This document shows positions 1 through 10,181 of a stretch of 64,000 bases of DNA, piece by piece. Each line of letters starts with the position of its first letter. Within the stretch, counting starts at the first letter, position 1. Source of the DNA: Histomonas meleagridis (taxonomy: Eukaryota; Parabasalia; Tritrichomonadida; Dientamoebidae); contig WSYJ01000060.1 in the NCBI GenBank assembly GCA_020186115.1, forward strand, positions 620,001 through 684,000. The letters are read 5' to 3'. The translations under genes were made by a program, and so were the position numbers. A model generated the notes under the pieces. The model had not been told where the DNA came from. It did not search any database and saw nothing but the letters and a program-made list of their open reading frames with translations.

Positions 1-326
1 CAATATATGGTGGAGTTGCACCAATTCCATCCAACGTTGATAAAAAGGAAAAGAAATCCCTTCAGTTCAACCCAGTTATCAAAGGCGATTATTGTGATAA
101 ATTATTTATCGGAGATGAAAAAGCTTGGGACATTAATGAGAACATTGTCAAGAGACCAAACAAGCAAGTCGATGATGACGAAATTTTACCATCAGATTGC
201 AGATATCGAATTGATAGAGGATATCTTATTGAAGGTAATATGGATGTTGCTGACAAAGCCAAGACTATTATGGAAGAGTGTCAGCGTCACGACTATAAAC
301 TTAGGGAAAGCATTCCTAAACATTAG
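1..326 (+). CDS. Oxysterol-binding protein family, C-terminal end (partial)
   Basis: The open frame runs from the window edge (first complete codon at 3) to a TAG at 324-326, so only the last 107 codons are visible. The translation ends in a segment with LPSDCRYRIDRG, an acidic stretch, then NMDVADKAKTIMEECQRHD. That is the usual end of the OSBP/ORP lipid-binding barrel: a 'D-S/C-R-x-R-x-D' element followed by a helix rich in E, K and R. ORP proteins bind and exchange sterols or phosphoinositides at membrane contact sites. The 110-residue ATG frame starting at 7 overlaps this in another phase and lacks family features. The identification rests on the C-terminal signature only; the N-terminal domains are outside the window. 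Confidence 0.7.
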   Translation, partial: IYGGVAPIPSNVDKKEKKSLQFNPVIKGDYCDKLFIGDEKAWDINENIVKRPNKQVDDDEILPSDCRYRIDRGYLIEGNMDVADKAKTIMEECQRHDYKLRESIPKH

Positions 327-366
327 AATATTCTATTAAAATTTGATTTTTTCTAATTTCTTATTT

Positions 367-1401
367 TTATTTCTGTTCTTGTTTAGCCTTCAGCGAAGCG
401 ACAATTTGTTCTGTCGAGGGTACATTACTCTTTTGGAGGTCTGCCTCGGTGACGGTTTGAATTTCCTCGACGGTTTGGAGTGCCCCGTCGACCGTTTTCT
501 TGTTGAGTTCTTTTTGTTTTCTTCGTTTTTCACCTGTTTTATGTTTCAGGAAATATTCACCGCTTTCAATTTGTCGATCGATTTCGGTGTCTTTCGGATA
601 ATCCGGTAAAATGTTCTTGTTTCTAATTTTTCTCTTGAACTTCTTCTTCTTTTTGTTCATCTTCTTGAATTTGGGTAGAAAACGGTCCCAGTCTTGATTG
701 GCGAGCTCGGGGCGCTTCATGAGGTCGCGCTTGACCATAAGCGTCTTAATGTGGTACACGGGATGGATGTTATTCATACAATCTGTGGCTACTTTCTGAA
801 CTGTTCTTAATCCTTCTGGTGGTCCGATCGCGGCAACTGTATGTCCTTGTACTAAGATATAACACTTGGTAAGAAGTTCTAAAGCTTTAAGCGTATCACC
901 ATTGGGGCCAATTAAACGTTGGCGACGTTTAATAAAGCGTTCTGTATTTCTGATATCACGACCAATGACAATGATCATTGACTCAACGTCATCATCAAGA
1001 ACACGAACCGCATTTTCAAATGGTACTGATCGTGCTAATAACTTGATTAAATCGCGACATCGGATAATTGCACATGGATCCCAGGTTTCATTGGTGGTAC
1101 GAACAACCATAACACCATCTTTGGTATCAAGAGTACAATCAATCCCCAAAGTTTTAAGTTTTTCTTCAACTTTGGGCCAAATATCAGTCAGATAACGTTC
1201 GCGATAATGAGGAAATAGAACTGCAAATGAAGACTCTTCTAAGAGAGGGTGTTTCATATCCCCTTTTTGAAATGGGCGCAGAAATTCTGGATCAAGTTCC
1301 TGCTGCTCCATTTTTTCTTTGGTCTTCCGATTAACGGTTGCTAATAAACGGCTTCCATAAAAATCTTCTTTTGGGTGAAATGTATTGTTTGATGAAAACA
1401 T
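367..1401 (-). CDS. KRR1: KRR1 small-subunit processome KH protein
   Basis: A 344-residue protein. The longest frame extends to 1434 from a TTG, but the first ATG is at 1401 and gives an N-terminus beginning MFSSNNTF. The middle carries the Krr1 KH region, with RQRLIGPNGDTLKALELLTK near residues 160-180 followed by CYILVQGHTVAAIGPPEGL. The C-terminal third is extremely lysine-rich (a run of KKKKKFKRK near residue 247), as in Krr1 orthologues. Krr1 is a nucleolar component of the SSU processome and acts in 18S rRNA processing and 40S assembly. Its length fits the family (about 320-380). It converges with the OSBP-like gene, with only about 40 bases between the stop codons. Confidence 0.92.
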   Translation of the reverse strand: MFSSNNTFHPKEDFYGSRLLATVNRKTKEKMEQQELDPEFLRPFQKGDMKHPLLEESSFAVLFPHYRERYLTDIWPKVEEKLKTLGIDCTLDTKDGVMVVRTTNETWDPCAIIRCRDLIKLLARSVPFENAVRVLDDDVESMIIVIGRDIRNTERFIKRRQRLIGPNGDTLKALELLTKCYILVQGHTVAAIGPPEGLRTVQKVATDCMNNIHPVYHIKTLMVKRDLMKRPELANQDWDRFLPKFKKMNKKKKKFKRKIRNKNILPDYPKDTEIDRQIESGEYFLKHKTGEKRRKQKELNKKTVDGALQTVEEIQTVTEADLQKSNVPSTEQIVASLKAKQEQK

Positions 1402-1685
1402 GATGCATTCTGTATTTAACTTACTTATGTTCAAATTATTTTAGCAATATGCAATTTCCTCTAAATCCTCTTAAATTGTGATGAATCTTTTGGAAAAAAT
1501 AAATAACATTTCTTTAAAGATATCTCTCACACTTGTTATTATAGTAACTTCCATTTGTAGAAACTGCCTTGAAAAATATGTAGATCGACAACAAAATCTG
1601 AAATAAATCATTAATTTTTATATAGTTTGTTAGCAAATAGAAATTTTAATACACCTTCAGTCCCAAAAATATTATTTAATTGTGT

Positions 1686-3161
1686 TTAATTGTTTATATC
1701 ATCGCCCCAAGTTTTATAATAAAAAATTGGCGCGCCTATTTGTGTTAAAATTTCGGCTTCTGTCAATTGAACAAAGTTTGGCGCCTTGAGAACGGATGGA
1801 ATTTCTCCAAAGCCTTTGATGATACGGTAGTTCTTAAATGGTGAAACAGGAGAATATGCTTGGAATTTATAGCCATTGGCTTGAATTTGAGTTTCTTTGA
1901 ATCCATCTTTGGAATGTGGAGTATATTGTTTACAAGCAATGCTGAGAAGAGGCTTTGTATATGTGTAATCAGAGCGAGTAAAATCAAGATCAGAAATGGG
2001 TTTTGTTTCAACAGTATATTCGTTAGCAACCTCATGATGATTTTCTAATATAATTTTTTTGGTAATAATCGCAATGTTATTATCTTTTGTTAAAGAAATA
2101 CAATATGGCATGAGAATGAACTGATCGGAATGAGCTTCAATTTCTGCAAGTTTCACGACATTGTCTATAAATAATTCATGAGAAATTGGATTATATAAAG
2201 TTAACTCGTTTACACCCATTGTCAAAATCCCTTTGCCTGGTAGCAAGATTGATGTGCTATTAAAAATTTGGAATCGTTCTAAATTTTCGTCAACTAAATG
2301 AAGATTAAATTCATCATCAGATTTCTCGATTCGATACAAATAAGGGTTAATTGAAACATATTGTTGGCCTTCGAAGTTAATGGTGTTGAGTATTGTTTGA
2401 TACTTCTGCGTTTGGAAACGATTGAATTCTGAGTAAATTGGTCTGAATGGAATTCTTTCTCCTGTCGAAGAAATACATTGAGCTTTCAACTGCACAATTT
2501 CATTCTCAGTGATTCGAAATACAAGTCCATAAATCACAAAATAAAAGAAATTTTCTCTCCGAATTATAATGGGATCATACCTTCCTGAAATTTCAAAGTT
2601 AATTGGTGCGCTTTTGAAGGTTGTTATGATTGTGTCTCCTATACGGAGCGCAAGAACAAGCTCTGAATTATTTCCTGTCTTATATATGAGAAATAAAGGT
2701 GATTCATTATATGATAATTGAATCAAATCGCCTCTAAAAAACGGATATCTTAAAAGAAAAGCATAATCACTACTTTCTGTTATTTGTCGGCGATTTGAAC
2801 GCTGTAAAAATTTAATTCCTTTTTCATTTTCAATGATTTCTCCCAAAGAAAGAATTGTCCTTATTTCATTTTTTGGAGCTTTTGAAATCTTTTGTTGGCG
2901 CAACTGAGAACTTTTGTTTGCCATCATTTGCACTTGGGGATAAAATGAAAAAAATTGTGGGAAAAATGGTATCCCATAAAAAGGAAGATATTGATATGGA
3001 TACATGTATGGTATGTAACCGCCATAAAGAGGGAAACAATATAACGGAAATGAATAACAGACTATTGAAACATTCCCTTCATTTGGAACTAGGATCATTT
3101 GTTTATTATCTTCTTCTTTTATATCAGCAGAAGCTCCGTGTTTGCTGTGTTGGTTACTCAT
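1686..3161 (-). CDS. Unknown protein with Tyr/Phe/Pro-rich N-terminal segment
   Basis: A 491-residue protein starting at the ATG at 3161. The 32 codons upstream are open but contain no ATG and include a poly-F run typical of translated A/T tracts. After a polar start, residues about 35-80 are very rich in Y, F, P and G, which resembles a low-complexity aromatic segment more than a clean membrane helix. The remainder is a mixed beta-rich sequence with alternating short hydrophobic strands; I recognise no catalytic motif. An AACGGTT motif (3171-3177) lies 10 bases upstream of the ATG in transcription direction. A secreted or structural role is possible, but I assign no function. Confidence 0.6.
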   Translation of the reverse strand: MSNQHSKHGASADIKEEDNKQMILVPNEGNVSIVCYSFPLYCFPLYGGYIPYMYPYQYLPFYGIPFFPQFFSFYPQVQMMANKSSQLRQQKISKAPKNEIRTILSLGEIIENEKGIKFLQRSNRRQITESSDYAFLLRYPFFRGDLIQLSYNESPLFLIYKTGNNSELVLALRIGDTIITTFKSAPINFEISGRYDPIIIRRENFFYFVIYGLVFRITENEIVQLKAQCISSTGERIPFRPIYSEFNRFQTQKYQTILNTINFEGQQYVSINPYLYRIEKSDDEFNLHLVDENLERFQIFNSTSILLPGKGILTMGVNELTLYNPISHELFIDNVVKLAEIEAHSDQFILMPYCISLTKDNNIAIITKKIILENHHEVANEYTVETKPISDLDFTRSDYTYTKPLLSIACKQYTPHSKDGFKETQIQANGYKFQAYSPVSPFKNYRIIKGFGEIPSVLKAPNFVQLTEAEILTQIGAPIFYYKTWGDDINN

Positions 3162-3457
3162 GTTAAAAATAACGGTTTTTGAAAAAAAGAAAAAGAAAAA
3201 ATTTTGAATGTTTCTAATTAGTTTGGAACGAAAATAACACAAGCTTTCGATTATCAACTAAAGGGAATTACATCATTTGTTGGTTCAATCCAAAAAAGTC
3301 AAAATTTGAAAATTGAAAAAATATGATTAATTCAATTTCAAAATTAATTTTTGCTTTAAATATTTACTTAAGTATTACACCAGAGCAACCAAGCAAAAAA
3401 ACAAAATATTAATAATTAAGAACATTTTTATTTATATTTAATAATAAAATTTATCTG

Positions 3458-4813
3458 TTATTCCGTTTTTGGATGTTCTTTTTTCATCATAATTTTATGA
3501 TCAACGAATGAAATCGTCGCTGTAAACGAAGCGAACACCACCCAACCCGCCATTAACACGAACACAGTTATATAGAAAAACGCGAGCCAATTAAACAAAG
3601 GCGTTCCATCACTAAATGCGTTATACGTCGGCATAATATTATCGCCAAGTGTAAAACTCACCAAAATCTCAACCATTGACACAATCGAATGTGCTTTTTC
3701 AGCAACACTCGAAAACATAAAAATACCAAACAAAAAGAATGCAAAAATAATTGGAACAAATCCAAGTATAACATCAACAATCATAAAAATTCCTTCTCGG
3801 ATAATTTCAACAAAATGATATGAATAATCATTAAATTGAAACCATTGTAATGCCGACAGAAACATAAAGAATGATGATACAGCAAAGTATTGTAATGTTA
3901 ATAATGATGGATACTCAGTTAATTTCAAACATTCCACAAACACGACGATGCAGGCGGTTATGATCAGACAGCTCACAAATATTTCGTAAACTAGCCAAAC
4001 GCCAAAAGTGTAATGAAACTGTTGACGAGGTTTTAATTCTTGATAAATAACATCAGTATCAAGCCAATGATGATGTTTCGCCCAACGTTGACGGTGTTCA
4101 TAGAAAAGAATAAAAAGATGAATTAAGGATGATATGAAAAGAGGACGAATAGCTTCAATTGATTTGAAATAATAATGAAGATGCTTACGATCGATTTTAC
4201 GACCTTTAATAGAGTCTCCTTCAAGAGGACATCGATGACGAATGATTTTGGAACTTAGAAAGAAGGCTGGATCAGAATTTACACATGATACAATAACAAG
4301 AAATTCCCATAAACTACAACCTGGAACTGGTCTACGAGATGAAAAAACATAAATCGGAACTGAGGTACGTATTGTAGTGATGTTTTTGAGTGATTCTGAA
4401 GTGATGGATGGTTCAAAAATAATTGATTCCGTTCCATTATTATATGTAAAATGATGGTACACAAGCGTTGTTTCATTTGGAAAGTCAATGTCCATGAGAA
4501 AATCGGTTTTAATACTTTCAGCTTTTTCTTGAATTTCTTGATAGTAATTATTAATGAAAGATGCCGTAGCTACCGAAGTTTCATGAGTTTCTAAAAAAAA
4601 TACTGATTTGAAAACTCCACGGATATTGTAAGCATCCATCTGAACAGGTTCAAGTACATTCATTAAGTACATCCAGCAACAAAAAACTTCGATAATGTGG
4701 AAAAGTTTTCTCATTGTAAACCTATGATATATCCGCCATGTTTCAAGAGTGCCAATATTGTTAAAATATGATAAAGAAATTGGAAATGTCACAAGACGAA
4801 TTCTTAGAGGCAT
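3458..4813 (-). CDS. Mucolipin/polycystin-like TRP cation channel
   Basis: A 451-residue protein from the ATG at 4813; the open frame continues to a TTG at 4864 without another ATG. It has an N-terminal hydrophobic helix, a long luminal/extracellular segment with several N-x-S/T sites, then about five closely spaced helices in the second half. The pore region contains VSFTLGDNI (TLGDN at about 388-392), followed by a final transmembrane helix and a short basic tail. A first helix, big luminal loop, helices 2-6 and a 'GD' filter before S6 match the PKD/TRPML channel layout. TRPML channels release cations from endolysosomes, so a vacuolar or endosomal location is inferred. It is shorter than animal mucolipins (about 550-580). 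Confidence 0.78.
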   Translation of the reverse strand: MPLRIRLVTFPISLSYFNNIGTLETWRIYHRFTMRKLFHIIEVFCCWMYLMNVLEPVQMDAYNIRGVFKSVFFLETHETSVATASFINNYYQEIQEKAESIKTDFLMDIDFPNETTLVYHHFTYNNGTESIIFEPSITSESLKNITTIRTSVPIYVFSSRRPVPGCSLWEFLVIVSCVNSDPAFFLSSKIIRHRCPLEGDSIKGRKIDRKHLHYYFKSIEAIRPLFISSLIHLFILFYEHRQRWAKHHHWLDTDVIYQELKPRQQFHYTFGVWLVYEIFVSCLIITACIVVFVECLKLTEYPSLLTLQYFAVSSFFMFLSALQWFQFNDYSYHFVEIIREGIFMIVDVILGFVPIIFAFFLFGIFMFSSVAEKAHSIVSMVEILVSFTLGDNIMPTYNAFSDGTPLFNWLAFFYITVFVLMAGWVVFASFTATISFVDHKIMMKKEHPKTE

Positions 4814-5902
4814 TTCCTTTCTGCTGTTAACGTTTGCAACTTTAGGGTGCCCCTCAATAAACAATTGAAATCATTTATCGTTTCTTGATTCACCACTGCT
4901 ATATGTTACAAGCATTATTAAATTGGTCATGAACACTTGCTTGTCTTTTAAAAAACTTGATTTGTTCCAACATTATAGATATAATAAATGTTTTGAAAGT
5001 ATGTTATTTTTCTTGATTTTTAACTTACTCTCGAACCAAACATTGTGTGTTAAATCTAATTTTAGCCTTGAAGTCACAGAAGAAAATGAAAATTTATCAT
5101 ATTTTAAGAATTTTACGAAATATTTTTTCATTCAACATAATTATGTTGTCTAACGTTAGACAAATTCCTCGCCATTCATTTTCTCATTGGAATCCATTGG
5201 TAGAAGAACTAGTTCATAATACTTCCGCTATTTCTATTAAAGATTAATGCATTTCTTTTTTATTCAACATGAAATATTTGGGGAAAAAAATGAAATAATT
5301 ACAATATCATCTTTTACATTTATATTACAAATATACAAAGTTATATTATTATTAATGAAAGCATTGAAACTAATTCTAAATCATTTATTAATTGGAGCAC
5401 AACAACAATAAATTTAAATGATAACAAATTCTAACATCATCACTTTCTATATATCTAACTCGGGTTCAATCCGATTCATATACAAATTTATATTTTGACT
5501 TAAAAACATCATCACTATCATATACATTAGTTCACACCACAATTCGAACATCCAGGATTTCATATATTTCAACAAATGCATCAATGCATATACATCTTCA
5601 TTAACAATAGTAACTTACATATATGTCATATCAGCATTACAACACATATGTATAAAGCATATGATGCTTCATAGCAATTGTTATATAAATGCTTGTGTGT
5701 AAAAATAAATTATATTAATATTAATTGTAAATTTTTTTCATCTATAATGAAAATATGTACAGTATATGATATTTTATCTGTTGCCCATTTTTCCTATATT
5801 ATCTAATGTTTATAATGTTTCGCATTCATTTGTAAATTTACCAAAGAGTAATACATAAAATTATATAATTAAAACATTTAAATAAAAAATTTTTAATCAC
5901 TT
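4814..5902. other. Intergenic, no gene seen (about 1.1 kb)
   Basis: The stretch is AT-rich. The short frames at 4923-5153 and 5047-5247 begin at non-ATG codons or lack any family character. Around 5620-5690 there is a cluster of overlapping palindromic CATATG and ATATGT words. No tRNA or repeat-array structure is convincing. This lies between two minus-strand genes, so it holds the promoter of the channel gene and the terminator region of nothing further on the plus strand. Confidence 0.5.
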
Positions 5903-7021
5903 TTACTCAGATTTCATCACATCCCAAGTACAATAAACAAATTGAAAATCGCTTTCGAATCTATGACCGTCCAAATATCTCAACATCTCTGTTAAATAAG
6001 ATTTACATGATTTCTCCATACTTATTTTTAGTGCTGAAGTTTCTTTACTATTTGTTACCAAAGCTTTAACGAAATTCACAACTTTTTCTGCCAAGTCATC
6101 GATATCTATTTGATACATTCCTACAACAATTCCAGATATGCCAACAACAATTATATCCATTAGTAAGCCTAAATATTCAGTGTTATATGGAGAATCAGCT
6201 TCAAAATCTTCTTCATCCATTTTGTCTAATTCTTCGATAACTTTTTTTGATGAGGAAATTAAAGTATTCAAATTGCTATCGTTTTCGTTACCAGTGAATA
6301 AGTCGTCGCAACTTAATGAAATTCGATTAGAAAGAAGAGATATTGTGTCTAATATGCTCCCAGAAAGACGGGAATAAAATAAGTCATTAGTTTTGGAATC
6401 TGTTGATTCAGATGCACGAATTAATGATTTAAGCCACATACGAATAATATGATGTTGTATCTCAATGGAAAAGCTTTGAGCTTTGCCAATGCCACGTTCT
6501 CCATCTCCATAACGCATACGATAGCCACATGAAAGAAGATCAACTAATGCTCCATTTACACTTGTTGTAAAACTTTTATAAACTTCGGCGGGTTTAAATA
6601 TAGTTAAAAGTTCCTTCGAAAGGTCCATAAGATCTTTATGTAAAGCAATTGATTTACTACGATCTGGAAATTTAAATGTGGGAAGGATTGAAGAAAGAGC
6701 TAAAAAGCGTATCTCTGGATTAGGAATATTATAAATAATATTGAGGGCTTCGAAAAGATGTTTTTCGGTTTTGGCATCAAAAATTAATAATGGAAATTTG
6801 GATGTGGATTTCATTTCAAGCAGAACCAATTTGTTCTTGTTTGTTACTTTTTCAATATTTTCAACATCTACTTTTAACAGAACAGATTTCCAATCGTATG
6901 ATAGAATTTCGAAGTATTTGAGTGAAGTAATTAAATGACAATTTGTAAAAGCTTTAATTTGGGCTTCATTAAACCCATATGATATATTGAAAATTGAACC
7001 ATGAAATTTTGGAGTAAACAT
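5903..7021 (-). CDS. Unknown alpha-helical protein, 372 aa
   Basis: A complete frame with a clean ATG at 7021 and TAA/TGA-type end at 5903. No signal peptide; the sequence is mostly helical with leucine, isoleucine and serine. A moderately hydrophobic stretch near residues 285-305 (LLMDIIVVGISGIVVGM) could be a buried helix or a single membrane segment. The C-terminal part has KSCKSYLTEMLRYLDG and ends in a short polar tail. I do not recognise a family. It is in the same orientation as the flanking channel and cyclin genes, with separate intergenic regions, so each is probably transcribed alone. Confidence 0.6.
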   Translation of the reverse strand: MFTPKFHGSIFNISYGFNEAQIKAFTNCHLITSLKYFEILSYDWKSVLLKVDVENIEKVTNKNKLVLLEMKSTSKFPLLIFDAKTEKHLFEALNIIYNIPNPEIRFLALSSILPTFKFPDRSKSIALHKDLMDLSKELLTIFKPAEVYKSFTTSVNGALVDLLSCGYRMRYGDGERGIGKAQSFSIEIQHHIIRMWLKSLIRASESTDSKTNDLFYSRLSGSILDTISLLSNRISLSCDDLFTGNENDSNLNTLISSSKKVIEELDKMDEEDFEADSPYNTEYLGLLMDIIVVGISGIVVGMYQIDIDDLAEKVVNFVKALVTNSKETSALKISMEKSCKSYLTEMLRYLDGHRFESDFQFVYCTWDVMKSE

Positions 7022-7465
7022 TTTTTATTTTGTAAGTTCTTTGTAATACCAACGATCAAAATGAATTTAAAAAACTATTAATAAAAATCAAAACACATCC
7101 CAATAATTCTTACATATGTAAACTAATTTGATGAATGCATAAAAGAGTAAAACATCATACCCAAAACATCCCAAAAGGAAATGATGTTAAACACAAAGTT
7201 TATTATTTTTTTAGTTCAATTTAGGAAAAAAAAAGAGTGGAATGAGTTTGCCTGTATCTGTTATAAGAGAACATCGTTCAGCTCAAAAAATCAAAATCCG
7301 CAATACATAAAGAAGTAAAGAGAAATTCCATTGTGTTAACCTGAAGAAAAGCATAACGAAAACATGTTTGTTTGTGTTTCATATCTAAGATATTTAAAGA
7401 ATTTTCTCTTACCTCAAAGCAAAAACATTAAGAAACAATTCGAAGATATAAATTTATCAAAAAAT
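7022..7465. other. Intergenic, no gene seen
   Basis: 444 bases of AT-rich sequence between two minus-strand genes. It contains the upstream region of the 372-residue protein. The frame at 7364-7582 mostly overlaps the cyclin 3' end in antisense and is not credible. Confidence 0.5.
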
Positions 7466-8428
7466 TTATTCGAATTTCATTTTCTTTACACCGCCTCTAA
7501 GACGTTGATCCGAGTAACGCTCATTCAACAAATGTTTATCATTTTTCAGAATATTTTTTGCCTTTTTTATCATCCAATCTGATGCCTCTAAAATTTCTTC
7601 TTCACCAATATTTGTTGTATATCTTAACAATAGCTGCATTGGGAATCTTTGATTTAATCCGACAAAAGAAGAATAAACAGCAGCTGCAGCGCCAACAGCT
7701 GTTGGACAATCAAGTGACTCAAAAGACATTATGAAAACTTCACAAAAAAAATTCGCACACTCATAGACAATTGCATCTGTTGAAACAATATCAAGAAACC
7801 TACGCACAAAAAACTTGATTGTAGGATATGTTGTACGAAATGATAGAGCTGGAAGAAGATCCATTTCAGTTGCGATTATTTGATCCGCTATAAAATTTGT
7901 ATTCGTTTTCTCTAAATATTGATCTAAATATCCATACGTGCGTTTGTCGGCTTTAATGGAGAGCCAAAGACATGATAAAACAAAGAGTTGAATATTTTCT
8001 GCAAGGAGTTCTGTGGAACAAAGAACAATGTTGATATAAAATGCTGCATTGAAAAGTGCATCACTGGAACAGCCAATATCTTGCGCTACTCGTATTAAAT
8101 ACTTAATAATGTTTTCTCTCATTTTTGGAGATTTTTGAAGAATTTTTTCCTGGCGAGTAAGGAATGATTTTTTGGAAACTACATTAGAAAAATCTTCGTC
8201 CATGGCATTTAAAAAAATATCATTTGCAATATATGATAATTTTCTTGGGATACTTTTATTTTGCTCATCAATATCAATTATCTCTTCTTCACTATCTTCA
8301 GTGAAATCAGGATCACTATATTCATCATCATCTTCTATACTATTTATATTTTGAATTTTCATTGTGCTTTGGGAAACCTTTTCATCTCCTATGTTGTTTA
8401 GATTAATTTTAGTTTCATGTTCATCCAT
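7466..8428 (-). CDS. Divergent cyclin
   Basis: A 320-residue protein with ATG at 8428. The first 60 residues are acidic and disordered (DDDEYSDPDF, EDSEEEIIDID). From about residue 100 the sequence follows the cyclin N-terminal fold: MRENIIKYLIRVAQDIG, a Y/F-rich helix, LLAENIQLFVLSCLWLSIKA, and a helix with ATEMDLLPALSF then TTYPTIKFFVRRFLD. The second fold follows to about residue 280, ending in a basic tail. Cyclins bind and activate CDKs. The MRAIL-type element is replaced by MRENI, and the usual K and E that contact the CDK are only partly recognisable, so the class (A/B/E versus transcriptional) cannot be assigned. Its length fits mitotic-type cyclins of protists. Confidence 0.75.
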   Translation of the reverse strand: MDEHETKINLNNIGDEKVSQSTMKIQNINSIEDDDEYSDPDFTEDSEEEIIDIDEQNKSIPRKLSYIANDIFLNAMDEDFSNVVSKKSFLTRQEKILQKSPKMRENIIKYLIRVAQDIGCSSDALFNAAFYINIVLCSTELLAENIQLFVLSCLWLSIKADKRTYGYLDQYLEKTNTNFIADQIIATEMDLLPALSFRTTYPTIKFFVRRFLDIVSTDAIVYECANFFCEVFIMSFESLDCPTAVGAAAAVYSSFVGLNQRFPMQLLLRYTTNIGEEEILEASDWMIKKAKNILKNDKHLLNERYSDQRLRGGVKKMKFE

Positions 8429-9165
8429 ATCGGGTCAATTAATAAACGGGCATTAACGTCAGCTTTGATAAATTTATCCAAAAAAATTAAGAAAATTTAC
8501 TTTTCAACAGCTTTACGACTTCGTTTCGTTTGGACGCTTCAAGGATGTTAAAATGGCATTTTATCCGATTGATATTAATGTCATATTTTTAAATGAAAAA
8601 GCATTTATTTGAAGTATAAGATAACATTACTACAAAAAAATTTTTATTATCAAATATATAACGGGCTTAACATGTGATAGGGCGAAAGCCTCAGATGAGT
8701 AGAAATTGAGCATTAATCACAAAAATTAAATATTGTTGCATACTACAATTCATGTTGAGTTACACCTGTGTTAGGCCTCAGCAATATTTGTCGATTAAAA
8801 ATAAGCAATAATATTATTGACGATATTATTCGAAAAAACGCAGCGGTTTTATATTGTTTTTCTTTCTTGAAATTGAGTGAAAACAACATAAATTACGACG
8901 CAAAGTTCCGTTTACTACAATAGATTTTCAGACAAAATTGAATATAAACCGCCTTGACAACATGAAAAGTGACAGAATGCCTCAAAACCTTACATTCAAA
9001 TCGTGGTTTTCACCGGTTTACATATGTAAACAGTTATTCACACAATCCCCCTGAATACAACGTGCCAAAAATTTTACAAGCCATTCAAAATTGAGTTACT
9101 GTAATTTCAATTGAAATAGATTTGTTTTAACTTTTTGAAATTTTATCAAAAGTTCAAATCCAATC
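8429..9165. other. Divergent intergenic region with small GC-rich island
   Basis: 737 bases between a minus-strand cyclin and a plus-strand gene, so it carries two promoters. Near 8661-8700 the composition turns GC-richer and has a perfect GGC-GAAA-GCC hairpin (8681-8690). The heptamer GCCTCAG occurs twice, at 8688-8694 and 8775-8781. It could be a small structured RNA, but I cannot match it to a known class. Confidence 0.4.
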
Positions 9166-9753
9166 ATGAAATCGCACACAAAGACGAAATCCTATCCCCC
9201 AACAAATCTGGATATCTCGTCTGCGGATGAACTACAGATAGGGGTACCTTTAAGGCTGTTATCTTTTTGTCAATTATGCGGATCTATGGTGAACAAATAT
9301 GGCGAACCCTTCACAGGTTTAACAGAAGATGAAGCAGATAACCCAGTGGTTGTTCGCGAAATTACATCTGATTCAACTAAATCGTATCCTTTCGCAAACC
9401 ACTACTCATCTTCATCTGGAAATGAGTTTACACTTTCCGTAAATAATACACAAGCTAAAGCAACTACAGAGGAAAGGGAAGAGCCTTCCGACTTCATTTT
9501 TGATGAATTTGACCCACAGTCACATTTTATGCAATTTCTCCATAGGACTAACGAAAGTAGACTCAAGTCAATAGGATACACTTACCCATCTTCTACTCCA
9601 AACCAGGAAACCACATACAATTTTAAGCATTTGTTCAAATCTGTTCCAAATTCAATGGGCGCTGAAAAAAATAAGAAGCGTCCAAGGTCCCATAGCTCTA
9701 ACTTACCTCATAGCATTGCATCAAATGTTAAAATCATCAAGGTTATGAGATAA
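9166..9753 (+). CDS. Unknown short protein with one CxxC and a basic C-terminus
   Basis: A 195-residue protein with ATG at 9166. An early LLSFCQLCGSMV element (residues about 31-42) has one CxxC pair but no second pair, so it is not a complete zinc finger by itself. The middle is acidic and serine-rich. The C-terminal 35 residues are basic, with KNKKRPRS, which could serve as a nuclear localisation signal. The composition is less AT-biased at silent sites than the flanking DNA, which supports real coding. I recognise no family. The neighbours are transcribed from other promoters. Confidence 0.5.
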   Translation: MKSHTKTKSYPPTNLDISSADELQIGVPLRLLSFCQLCGSMVNKYGEPFTGLTEDEADNPVVVREITSDSTKSYPFANHYSSSSGNEFTLSVNNTQAKATTEEREEPSDFIFDEFDPQSHFMQFLHRTNESRLKSIGYTYPSSTPNQETTYNFKHLFKSVPNSMGAEKNKKRPRSHSSNLPHSIASNVKIIKVMR

Positions 9754-10181
9754 ATTTCAAATATATGTACAATTTTCCGCTTTGAAAAGGCAACCAAACT
9801 TGACCAAGTTTCAAACTTTTTATATCAAATCAAATTTGTAATTTAAACAATTGTCTAATTATATCAATTTTATTGCTTTTGGTGCAATATTTTTACTTCT
9901 TTTTGTTGTACCTTTTAAAACATTAAGACAAGTCTACGTATGGCTTCCGATGAAAATCAACATTCGATGGGATAATGCGATGAATCCGAACTTAAAAGTC
10001 AAAAATAAACGGAATGAAATTTTACGTAAAGCATTGAATCTAAATTTTCATCACTTTCACATTTAATAAAATATAATCCTTTCCAGCTTTTGCATAAAAA
10101 AAAACATTTAGTGAACAAATTTTAAGGTGTAAAGAAATAGTTTTTACTTTTATGTAATTACCTAACAAAAAATTATTTTTT
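9754..10181. other. Intergenic; weak hydrophobic frame at 9851-10066
   Basis: The region separates convergent genes. A frame at 9851-10066 would encode a hydrophobic segment (FIAFGAIFLLLFVVPF) but begins at TTG, with no ATG before codon 34, so I do not call it. The rest is AT-rich without structure. Confidence 0.4.

Noticed and set aside
7-339. 110-codon ATG frame at the window start
   Set aside because: Another frame over the same DNA carries the OSBP C-terminal signature and a better composition.
866-1195. 109-codon plus-strand frame inside KRR1
   Set aside because: Antisense to a clearly conserved KH region; composition is a shadow.
5469-5480. GGTTCAATCCG resembling a tRNA B box
   Set aside because: No A box, no acceptor stem and no cloverleaf can be drawn around it.
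9851-10066. 71-codon hydrophobic frame
   Set aside because: Starts at TTG with no early ATG and has no homologous features; left uncalled.
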